Source: Phoronis australis (taxonomy: Eukaryota; Phoronida; Phoronidae). Taken from it: DNA of 28,079 nucleotides. A program made the translations under genes and the position numbers. Below, piece by piece: positions 19,871 through 28,079 of this stretch. Numbering within the stretch: position 1 is the stretch's first letter; every line of letters begins with the position of its first letter. Below the pieces are notes generated by a model, which did not search any database, was not told where the DNA came from, and saw only the letters and a list, made by a program, of their open reading frames with translations. The DNA lies in assembly GCA_002633005.1 (NCBI GenBank), contig NMRA01000172.1, positions 681,871 through 709,949 of the forward strand, written 5' to 3'.

Positions 19871-20303
19871 TTCAAAACTGATTCATAATTTCAACTATTT
19901 CAAAGTATTCAGAGTAATATGTAGATTTGAAGTGATGTCACCCATCCTAGTGCTTGGTTGACCGACCGCCATACAGCGAGGCAAGCTTGTTGTGAATGCA
20001 AGCTGAGAATGAGGGACACTTGAGAGAATATTAGTAGTATTAGAATATAATTTAATAATGCAGGGTTCTTGGTGGCAGCAATCAAAACAATGATAAGGAG
20101 AAGTGATGTTCCCACTTGATCCCTGTCGTACGTGGGAGACTTTACCAAAAAACATAATCAATGCATGTCTTGCCACTAGTAATGGCAGAATAGTAATCCA
20201 CTTCATCAGGAACTTAAATATTATCAAGTTCGCTGCAGTCACAATTTTGCCCTGAACCCAAAAGTGACAGCCACTACTGAGTGGTTTGCTCTAGGAAATA
20301 ATG
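19871..20303. other. Probable intron or flank between the LINE end and the transposase remnant
   Basis: Two overlapping minus-strand frames (20242-19895 and 20148-19909) are open but do not resemble transposase or LINE sequence. The tatgttacag acceptor at the low end suggests that part of this stretch is the next intron of the transposase. The exact 3' end of the LINE is not marked by a visible A-tail. Confidence 0.35.
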
Positions 20304-21670
20304 CTACTTGCAATCGTAGGACATACATGAGCCTTTTTGGTATTTACCAAAAAATACATTAAAAAGAACTTTGAAATGTATCATATGAAAACAATTAATA
20401 AGTTTTAACGTATCTAATCTACTGAAATCTGCAAAGTTCGGGATTTGAAGTGAAACATTATTAAACAGAATAGACCTCCGTGAGTTGTAAAGAGAACAAT
20501 CAAACACAAAACGTAGCTCATCCTCCACAGAACCAGAATCACAACACAAGCAAAGTCTTTCACTTACAGGAGTGTTTACATAACGACCAGTTTCCTGCTC
20601 TAAGCTGAGCCAGAAGAGATCGCTCGGAAAGAGATAAATTAATCTCTACATAAGGCTCAGTTAAAAACTCGTGCTTAAATAAAATGTAAGTTCTTAACTT
20701 TCGTTTTGTTACAACAGATTCAGCCCAAGTATGTTTCGAGCATTCAAATAGTTTGTTTCTAGCGTCTACTATGTTACAAGTAGTCAAATTTTGAAAACAG
20801 GATTGCATGCCAGTTATGTTCAACAATTTTTTGATTCTGTCTATCCAACCGTTTCTGCCAACAAAGTAGTTCCATAGAAATACCTTGTTCAGTAACCTAT
20901 CACCACCTGTGGTTACTAGTTTGTTCCAAAGACGCAGCATATTCAATTTAAATCTATTTCCGGTGGAGTCCCGCCCCATATCGCCACTAACAGCATGAGT
21001 GGCTGTAAATCGGTTGACCCATAAATAAAAACGCATAGCTCTGTTTTGAATATTTTCATCATTACCAAAATTTTTGTAACCCCAAACAAATGACCCGTAA
21101 TCCAAAATTAATGCCACACACGAATTAAATAATGTTTTAAACGTTTCGAATCCTAGATTCTTGTTGTCACGGAATTTTGAGCATATCTTCCCTAACACTC
21201 TACCCGAAGCTTCAGATAACGCATTCGAATGTTTTTTTTTTTGAAGTCAAGGTGTTGATCCAGAATACAGCCTAAATATTTGTATGAGGGTTTATAACTG
21301 TTCAAAGTAAATTCAAAATTGCTTCTAGGCATAGACTTAGCTCGAAAATGGACAACATTAGTTTTTGCCATGTTCACCACCATTCTCCACTTTTTACACC
21401 AGTTGTATAAAACCTTCATATCTTGCATGTCATTTTCATTCTCAGACAAAAGTGCAATATCGTCGGCATAACGAAGCACTGAAATATTGTTCGGGCCACA
21501 TTGGACACCTTTACCTAGGTTTTTAATATCTAGAGCTACTAAATCATTTATATATATACTGCAAAGAGTGTCGGTGATAAAACATTCCCCTGACAGACAC
21601 CATTTTCAGGACTATCTCCTAAACCTTTTGCAGGATCTTTTCTAACTTGAGCCAGTGTATTTATGTAATG
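20304..21670 (-). pseudogene. 5'-truncated non-LTR retrotransposon, RT palm to C-terminus
   Basis: On the minus strand the fragment starts near 21670 within the reverse transcriptase. It shows GVCQGNVLSPTLFAVYINDL and then the catalytic LRYADDIALLSE motif (about 21479-21440), NWCKKWRMVVNMAKTNVVHF, and SYKYLGCILDQHLDF. After a frame change at the poly-T run near 21233-21242, the downstream part has LDYGSFVWGY, IQNRAMRFYLWV and LRLWNKLV. Another frame change near 20600 leads to ERLCLCCDSGSVEDELRFVF, the C-terminal Cys-containing block usual in CR1/jockey-like LINEs. The protein would copy LINE RNA into DNA at a nicked target. It is broken by at least two frameshifts and lacks endonuclease and fingers. 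Confidence 0.85.
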
Positions 21671-22310
21671 TTCACAACAGACGACAACATCTTTCGGACG
21701 GATCTGACTACCAGTGTGACCTCTAGTGGCAGTTTATTTTTTGAAGTTTACCGCCGTGTCTTCAAAGGTTCTCGACGCATTTTCATAAAATCTGGAATAC
21801 AGGCTTCTATTGGTAAGATGATGCTATCCTCCCGTTTTGAGATGGAATTGAGATACTTTGCGTCACCTAGTGGCCATTTTTGCTGTTTTCCAGTCCGTTT
21901 TGGCGTCTACCTCTCAATCAACCAAACAATTCCATGAATGATTTCGAAAATTGGTGTATATGTTCTCGGTGAGAAGAGGACGGTTGAAGATGACGACTTC
22001 GACTACTGTGGCACCTCCTAGTAGTAGTTTTGTTTTGGTTTGCGCCCACAGCTGCAGCTCCAAAACCCATTGGAGGATATTTATGACATTTCGTAATTGT
22101 ATTTATATCAAGCTAACAGCAGACGACAAAGTCTTTCAGACGGATCCAACGAACGCTGGGCCCCATAGTGGCAATTTCATTTATTCTGTTTTCCTTTTTT
22201 CTCTGAAGTTCCTTGAGAGATTTTATGAAATTTGGTAAATAGCTTTCTTTGAAGCGATGGCATATTACCGTTTTCAGATGGATTGGACGTTTTGCGCTAT
22301 ATAGTGGCCA
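21650..22310 (+). repeat. Tandem duplication, about 440-bp period (second copy partial)
   Basis: Bases 21655-21880 and 22095-22310 align. Shared blocks are gtatttat, cagacgacaa--tctttc-gacggat, tagtggca, ttttat-aaat-tgg, ttttgagatgga/ttttcagatgga, and tagtggccattttt. The spacing of the agacgacaa words (21679 and 22121) gives a 442-base period. Open frames at 21647-21937 and 21951-22238 lie over it but encode nothing recognisable. The word gcagacgataat recurs at about 24357 and 28026, so more members may exist. Confidence 0.65.
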
Positions 22311-22543
22311 TTTTTATGAAACGAATAAACAACCCTAGAAGCAAACCGTTTGTAGTGCATTCGTGGGCGCATTTCAACGCTCTACGTTGCTCTTGTAGGT
22401 AATTACTCTAACATTTGTTTTGATATGATTAGGGAAAAGACTGTAGTACCGCAACCGTGATATTCAGCTGAATCGGCATGCAACGTATATACCACATCTG
22501 TTATGCCACACGTTTGTAACTTGAATTTGACCTGTGTACATAC

Positions 22544-22820
22544 ACAAAACGTACCGAGAGGGGCGTACATGAAGTAATATCCCACGAGACATTATTCCGC
22601 GTATCGATACGCGGAATAAGGTCGAGTGGGATATTACTTCATGTATGCCAATCGAGGTACGTTTTGTATTTATCCCATGCGCTTCGAATCCCTAAGTTTC
22701 TTACATTTTTTCGGCAGATTTTTCAAATACTTCACTAAGACTGTTCACATGGCGGATCACAACATACATGAATGAACTTGCGCGTTAGGTTGCAAGTTTT
22801 CTCTTGTAAAAGAAACAGTT
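22544..22820 (-). repeat. Dispersed palindromic repeat, copy 2 (full palindrome)
   Basis: Bases 22544-22605 and 22606-22667 are 62-base arms of a spacer-free palindrome with about eight mismatches. It is centred on gcgtatcgatacgc and begins and ends with acaaaac/gttttgt. From 22668 to about 22820 follows unpaired sequence (taaatcccat reading outward, tgccgaa, aacagt, cctaacgcgc on the minus strand) shared with copy 1 at 3770-4013. The palindrome and tail together define the repeat unit. It encodes no protein. Confidence 0.75.
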
Positions 22821-23982
22821 TTAAAAGTAACGATTTATTTCTTGAAAAGAGGTAGCAAAGATGAAAACAACGGCAACTTTCCAGTGAACTTGTAACGTCT
22901 CCTGGAAATAGTTAAAAAAACAACATTTTGACATTTTAATTTCCTAGGAATCGGCCCTTGAGTTGCAGACGATCTAGTATTCAGCAAGTGAAAACTGAGA
23001 CATAAGTGTCTTATAATTAACAGTTTTGTTCCAGATTTTACGTTTAGGGCCTGGTTGCATGTCGAGTGTTAGTTACACTGTTGCAACTGCATTACAGGTA
23101 CTTTAAACTATATTTGGAAAGTTTGAGGATCGAACCGGCTGAAGACGTCGAGTCGATATTGACCTACATGTACCTTTTGAACTTTCCATGTCAGAGGTCG
23201 CCGTTGAAGTACAGCTTGAGGTGAATACGGAAAACTTTATTTCATGGCCGTATTTCCCTCGACAGATTCAACGCGCGTGGGATAAAATAGAGTTTTCTTG
23301 CGCAATAAACATACATTGTACGTGTAATGCGTTTATTTTAAAAAAAATCAACTCGTTTTCCGACGATTTGTTTGGCCCTTGGAAGAGCCGTTGTGGCGGG
23401 CGCTGTGGTTTGGTCGCAAGTCCGTTTCAAGATAAACGCCGGGACGTTTATTTGGAGTTACTAAAAAGCCTGAAAATATAATTTTCTGAATACACGCCCA
23501 TGAGCGTATTTGCGGAAATCACCGGTAGTCTGACGTATGTGCGCCAAGTTTCGTCAATGAGTAACAGGGCAAGATTCATACATGTAAAATACTTGCATTA
23601 CCAACCACTGGGGATCAAAGTGTCACTGGACTAGTTTTCAATCTAGAGGTCATTTGATTTTGTCTGCCACTGTAGTGTTTATGGAAACAGGTCATATGGT
23701 GGAATGACGGTACGGACAGGGTCTCACTGGAATATAGGATACCACTGTCATGTATTAGCTGTTTCCAAATTATTTGGCGTAGTCACTGGATCGAGTCATG
23801 CCAACGGATGCTCAGCTTTTTGAAGTTCTCCCGGTCTACTTTTATATTTTGGCCTCGCGACAGATTAGTTATTTTGCATGATTATACTCTACAGATCTGT
23901 TTACCACAGTGTGCTTTGTAAAATTATTTATACCACAATATTAGCGTCAAATGGCAGATACAACCGTGTAATAACCCATAAA
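22821..23982. other. No gene recognised
   Basis: The best open frame is 23188-23481 (97 codons, plus strand), with no family motif. Nothing else is supportable here. Confidence 0.45.
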
Positions 23983-24097
23983 GTTATCTCACTAGGTACT
24001 GAGATAACGATTTGGCGGGAAACCGAGGACGGGGTCGAACCCGGGACCCTAATATTGCTGGTCGCCGACTTTAACCACTACACCACTCAGCGACTGA
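23983..24097 (-). mobile_element. tRNA-derived SINE head (or tRNA pseudogene) with 3' hairpin
   Basis: On the minus strand, GTCGCTGAGTGGTGTAGTGG contains an A-box (TGGTGTAGTGG, 24085-24075). About 35 bases later GGTTCGACCCC (24041-24031) is a perfect B-box; both are needed for RNA polymerase III. The A and B boxes resemble Glu/Val-type tRNAs, but the acceptor and T stems do not pair properly, so it is not a working tRNA gene. Just downstream, gttatctca-ctaggtac-tgagataac (23983-24008) forms a hairpin. No A-tail or second module was found. Confidence 0.65.
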
Positions 24098-24630
24098 CGT
24101 CATCAAGTGTGAAAATAGAATACTTAAATGACCACGCGCAATAATCGCACGTTCAACAAACCGCATTGTATTGTACTTATACGCTCCGAAAAATAAGACA
24201 CATAATTTCCATAAAAATGATATCTTAATTCAGTGAATTTTTTCTCTAATGTCCTCTTACTTGTAAATCACCGATCTCCAGTTTGAATGCAGGTATCGTG
24301 TCGTCAGGATCTTTGACTTGAGAATTATATTCAGTTACCAGTGGTAACCTACTTTAGCAGACGATAATTTCCCGGTCGAAGCTTAGCGTGTAAAAAACGT
24401 GTTTTAAGCTATAATAGTTGCTTAACCTTAATTTAGAGATTCANAACTGGTCTTGTACATCTTTTCATAACAGTGTACGGTATGTTTTGTTTCCGTGAAA
24501 ATGTTTTCGGGTGATTTGTTCCGGATGCATTTGACATCTTCCAAAGATTCCAACATACGGTAGCCCTACAACCCACGTGATTCAGCTTCAAAAAGACAAT
24601 AAGTGATATTTAAGTGCCTATTGTCGCTTT
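24098..24630. other. No gene seen; one undetermined base at 24444
   Basis: This is AT-rich sequence without coding or structural signal. A single N interrupts it at 24444. Confidence 0.5.
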
Positions 24631-25440
24631 TTATAATAGAGCACTGTAGAGATCGCACGAGCAAAGGAAATGTATTTCATCCTCTAAGAACATGAGACAA
24701 AAATCCCACAACACAGTCAAACGCTCCTCAACTGGAGTAAAAATACTGAAACGGTCAGTTACCAATTTCAGCGGCAATACTACACATCTAAGTTGAGAAA
24801 GGAGGGATTTCTTTTCTCTAGAAATGCTCATTTTTAAATAAACTTGTTTGATAATTAGTTTTAAATAATTTATAAGTTCTTAGCTTGTATTTGCTCAAAA
24901 TTTCCTCCCTCCATTCAGGCTCGGAAAGATTAATCAGTTTCATTTTGGCATTTTCCAAACACTTTTTGACCAATTGTATTTTCTGTACGTGAGGTCCCAG
25001 TAAAATACTTGCTTTGTGAGACTATTATCATACATGCAAATAAGTCTATTCCAGAGCTGTAATATACACACTTTCCTGCGAACTATACTACATGTAGGTA
25101 TCAACCCCATCGCGACAAATTTGTGAACACCAAGAAAGTATCGAATGGCTCGATTTTGGATTGAATCACACTGAGGAAAAAGCCCTCCTCCCGATACACC
25201 AACGCAATAATCAAGTATCGGGGTAACACACGCATCATATGATGTAGGTGGTGTACGTCTTGAACCCAACTTCACGCATGCGCTTGAATTTAGAGACCAT
25301 AGCACTAACTGCACGGCCACCAGGTGCTGCTAGTGCGGTAGCGGCTTGTTTAAACTGCAAATGTTCATCAAAAAGGAAACCTTAATATTTACAGTGGCTT
25401 ACAATAGAGAGCGGGTTATTGGTTATGCTCCCGCCTTTTC
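24631..25440 (-). pseudogene. Non-LTR retrotransposon C-terminal fragment, second copy
   Basis: This minus-strand fragment is of the same broad type as the one at 20304-21670. In order: IVSHCKY then a stop, GFLFDEHLQF, APGGRAVSAMVSKFKRMRE, TPILDYCVGVSG, IQNRAIRYFLGVHKFVAMG, LQLWNRLICM and VFYWDL. Across further frame changes follow KKSLLSQLRC, TPVEERL, and LEDEIHFLCSCDLYS near 24650. These correspond to the thumb and C-terminal Cys block after the YLG motif of CR1/jockey-like LINEs. The catalytic YADD part is absent. At least three frame breaks and stops show that it is dead. It is more divergent from the other fragment than two recent copies would be, so a separate subfamily is likely. Confidence 0.8.
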
Positions 25441-26894
25441 AACATAGTAGATCGAACAGGATGCTTTCAAGTTACCGTTAAAATCACGCAATGAGCAAGG
25501 TGAAACTAGGTCAAAGCAATCCGGTTCCGTGAACGACTCCTATGGGAGAATATCGTTTACTTTCCGTTAGAATGGATAGTTATACTTTATTTGTGACGTG
25601 CTTTGAATTTATAATGATTACCTCTCCTTACTTGAATAAGCACACGTGTACCAATGATTCATAAGCGCTAAGGTAACCGTACGTGTAGGTTGTCAGAAGT
25701 GCATGGTCGGTCTTACAAGTTAGGTGGGTTGTATTTTTTACTTTTTCACTGAGTCAAACAAATAATACGGTATTCGGTAAGAACTGTCGTTTGTATGCAC
25801 TCGCTTACAAACATAAGCGTGGATTGGAGAACTTTCGTGTAAGTGACGTAAAGATAGCCGTTCCTAATTTTACAACCAGTTTAGAGCATTAAGTTTGATA
25901 GACATTTCTAATATAGTCCTATCCCGGATGCTGCGCATTCTCTTAGTAAAAAGGTCCGCTGCACGTGCCTTGTTGCTCTTCCTCTCCAAGTCGTGTAGCC
26001 GATGAAGACCGAGTGTGATCGCGCCGGTTATGGAGTTAGGTCATCAGGTAGGGAGAATATTCGTGCATGCACAGTAACCGCCTCTGTGAGAAAATTTAAC
26101 CTTGAAATTACATGTTTATTGCTTTTAAACGCCAGTATCAATTTTATTACGTTTTAAACAACTGCGACCACTAAATTTTTCAAAATGGCATTTTATGGCA
26201 AGTATCCAAATACGGTCAAAGTCGGCAGCCAGACTTGTCCGCCCATGGCCTACCGATACTTGGCCTCGGCATTTAAACTCCGCACTGAATATATTTACGC
26301 CATTACGTAAGTACCGATACAATTTTGTGACGCGTTTGTTCGATCATTCCCAACAACAATAGTACATGTAACAAGCGGTAAAATTGAGCTGGGATAAATC
26401 CGTACAATCTTAATATTATTTGCTTTTCCAATCACTCACATTCACCCTGGGCCACATGATATTTTCAGTATTTTGCAAACAAAAGAACCATAGGGGTCCA
26501 TTGACTGTTGAAAGCTTTCAACGGGCAATTTTTTTTGGAAAAGTTGAATTCTCAATTTTGTAATATTCATATATTTTTGTTTTTAGTTATTTGAAACATG
26601 GCAAGTATTTAGCAAATCTCCGGTGGTATATCTGACACTTGCCTATAGTTATTGTAAAATTCAAAATTCGTTGCCCTGTGAATGTGCCGAAGATTAAACT
26701 GTATGTCCTCAATACCATAAGTTAAAGGCTAATAAACTCTTTGATTTATCCAATAAAATAAGGAGGATAAAAAATATGGCGCGCATTTACATGACCAATA
26801 CAAATAAACAATTTCCTTTGGTTCGTCCGTACTTGCTAAACGGTTACTCCAATTTTCAAGAGAAAAGTGTTAGTGCTAAGGACTCTATCAGCCT
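25441..26894. other. No gene recognised
   Basis: Immediately upstream of the LINE fragment the minus strand may still hold degraded LINE sequence to about 25510. The remainder shows only short frames and no repeats that I can support. Confidence 0.4.
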
Positions 26895-26901
26895 CTTTCA
26901 T

Positions 26902-27166
26902 ACACTCGAAAACTGAGTACGTGCTCGAAATTTCGAGTACAGATTTTTCAAGTATAACATTGAATACACCAAAGCTGAGTCTGTACTCGAGTTGAGTATG
27001 AAGTGTGAGTTTGAGCATGATTCGAGTCTGAGTACGGAGATTGGAGACCGGGCCCAAACTCACACTTCATACTCAACTCGAGTACAGACTCAACTTTGGT
27101 GTATTCAATGTCATACTCGAAAAATCTGTACTCGAAATTTCGAGCACGTACTCAGTTTTCGAGTGT
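26902..27166. repeat. Near-perfect 111-bp inverted repeat with 43-bp spacer
   Basis: The arm 26902-27012 is the reverse complement of 27056-27166 with three mismatches in 111 bases. The spacer 27013-27055 (gagcatgattcgagtctgag...) and both arms are full of a degenerate hexamer close to GAGTAY, often as tcgagtac/gtactcga, and this continues past the right arm to about 27253. The structure would fold as a long hairpin or cruciform. It lies 87 bases before the assembly gap. No coding content. Confidence 0.92.
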
Positions 27167-27253
27167 ACTCGAACTGAGGTGTATCTCATCTATATTTCGA
27201 GTACGATTTTGAGTAAAAATTCGGAGTCTATGCTCAAATTTCAAGTTTGGTAT

Positions 27254-27970
27254 NNNNNNNNNNNNNNNNNNNNNNNNNNNNNNNNNNNNNNNNNNNNNNN
27301 NNNNNNNNNNNNNNNNNNNNNNNNNNNNNNNNNNNNNNNNNNNNNNNNNNNNNNNNNNNNNNNNNNNNNNNNNNNNNNNNNNNNNNNNNNNNNNNNNNNN
27401 NNNNNNNNNNNNNNNNNNNNNNNNNNNNNNNNNNNNNNNNNNNNNNNNNNNNNNNNNNNNNNNNNNNNNNNNNNNNNNNNNNNNNNNNNNNNNNNNNNNN
27501 NNNNNNNNNNNNNNNNNNNNNNNNNNNNNNNNNNNNNNNNNNNNNNNNNNNNNNNNNNNNNNNNNNNNNNNNNNNNNNNNNNNNNNNNNNNNNNNNNNNN
27601 NNNNNNNNNNNNNNNNNNNNNNNNNNNNNNNNNNNNNNNNNNNNNNNNNNNNNNNNNNNNNNNNNNNNNNNNNNNNNNNNNNNNNNNNNNNNNNNNNNNN
27701 NNNNNNNNNNNNNNNNNNNNNNNNNNNNNNNNNNNNNNNNNNNNNNNNNNNNNNNNNNNNNNNNNNNNNNNNNNNNNNNNNNNNNNNNNNNNNNNNNNNN
27801 NNNNNNNNNNNNNNNNNNNNNNNNNNNNNNNNNNNNNNNNNNNNNNNNNNNNNNNNNNNNNNNNNNNNNNNNNNNNNNNNNNNNNNNNNNNNNNNNNNNN
27901 NNNNNNNNNNNNNNNNNNNNNNNNNNNNNNNNNNNNNNNNNNNNNNNNNNNNNNNNNNNNNNNNNNNNNN
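27254..27970. other. Assembly gap (717 N)
   Basis: All bases are N, so nothing can be said about content. Open frames drawn through it are artefacts. The gap begins within the hexamer-rich sequence that also makes up the inverted repeat. Confidence 0.99.
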
Positions 27971-28079
27971 TTACAGAACACTCAGAATTCCACGTTATAG
28001 ACATACTCTTGTAGTTGTAGCGACAGCAGACGATAATGTAGGCCTAGTTCTTGGGGTGGTCTATTCCAATAGGGAGCGA
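27971..28079. other. Short tail after the gap, no feature
   Basis: 109 bases without a recognisable signal, except the word gcagacgataatg (about 28026), which resembles the start of the 440-bp repeat units at 21679 and 22121. Confidence 0.4.

Noticed and set aside
24031-24094. Functional tRNA gene
   Set aside because: A and B boxes are good, but the acceptor and T stems do not pair as in a cloverleaf and no sensible anticodon arm forms. SINE head or pseudogene is more likely.
27041-28014. Long open frames across 27041-28014
   Set aside because: They run through 717 undetermined bases and have no meaning.

Overview
This is animal nuclear DNA, most likely from a marine invertebrate draft genome (lancelet, mollusc, hemichordate or similar). 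It is AT-rich and very poor in genes. It has a 47-unit TG microsatellite, a 717-base run of N plus a single N, several satellite and minisatellite arrays, a tRNA-derived SINE head, and decayed transposon genes with spliceosomal-type splice sites. There are no operons, ribosome binding sites, CRISPR arrays or other prokaryotic features. The species cannot be fixed from the sequence alone. I found no intact, recognisable host gene; the window is best read as a graveyard of mobile elements.

Layout. Bases 1-895 hold the 3' end of a Tx1/L1-like LINE with its A-tail. This abuts the start codon of a broken Crypton-type tyrosine recombinase gene (896-2293). After about 1.5 kb without recognisable genes comes one copy of a dispersed repeat built around a palindrome (about 3770-4013), then a TG microsatellite between duplicated flanks (4316-4576). 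A minus-strand gag-like gene of the kind found in DIRS-type retroelements (6779-5817) keeps one reading frame but has two in-frame TAG codons. Its 3' side (5640-5100) is strongly purine-rich on the plus strand and has no reverse transcriptase. From 7 to 18.7 kb there are tandem repeats (7697-8000, 8980-9060, 11340-11956), a MITE-like inverted-repeat element (13959-14099), and several open frames I cannot identify.

The right third is again dense with elements. It holds a minus-strand P-element/THAP9-like transposase remnant with an intact intron (19860-18847), whose last codons have been triplicated into a 52-bp minisatellite. Next come a minus-strand LINE reverse transcriptase fragment (about 21670-20304), a 440-bp tandem duplication (about 21650-22310), a second and more complete copy of the palindromic repeat (22544-22820), a SINE (24097-23983) and a second LINE fragment (about 25440-24631). 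Finally there is a near-perfect 111-bp inverted repeat (26902-27166) just before the assembly gap.

How parts relate. No pathway is encoded. The relations are those of nested and neighbouring insertions: a LINE against a Crypton, a LINE upstream of a P-like remnant, and repeats that grew out of coding sequence. The most unusual items are the stop-interrupted but indel-free gag frame, the long inverted repeat beside the gap, the palindromic repeat family, and the transposase-derived minisatellite. All functional statements rest on motif reading by eye; no database search was possible.
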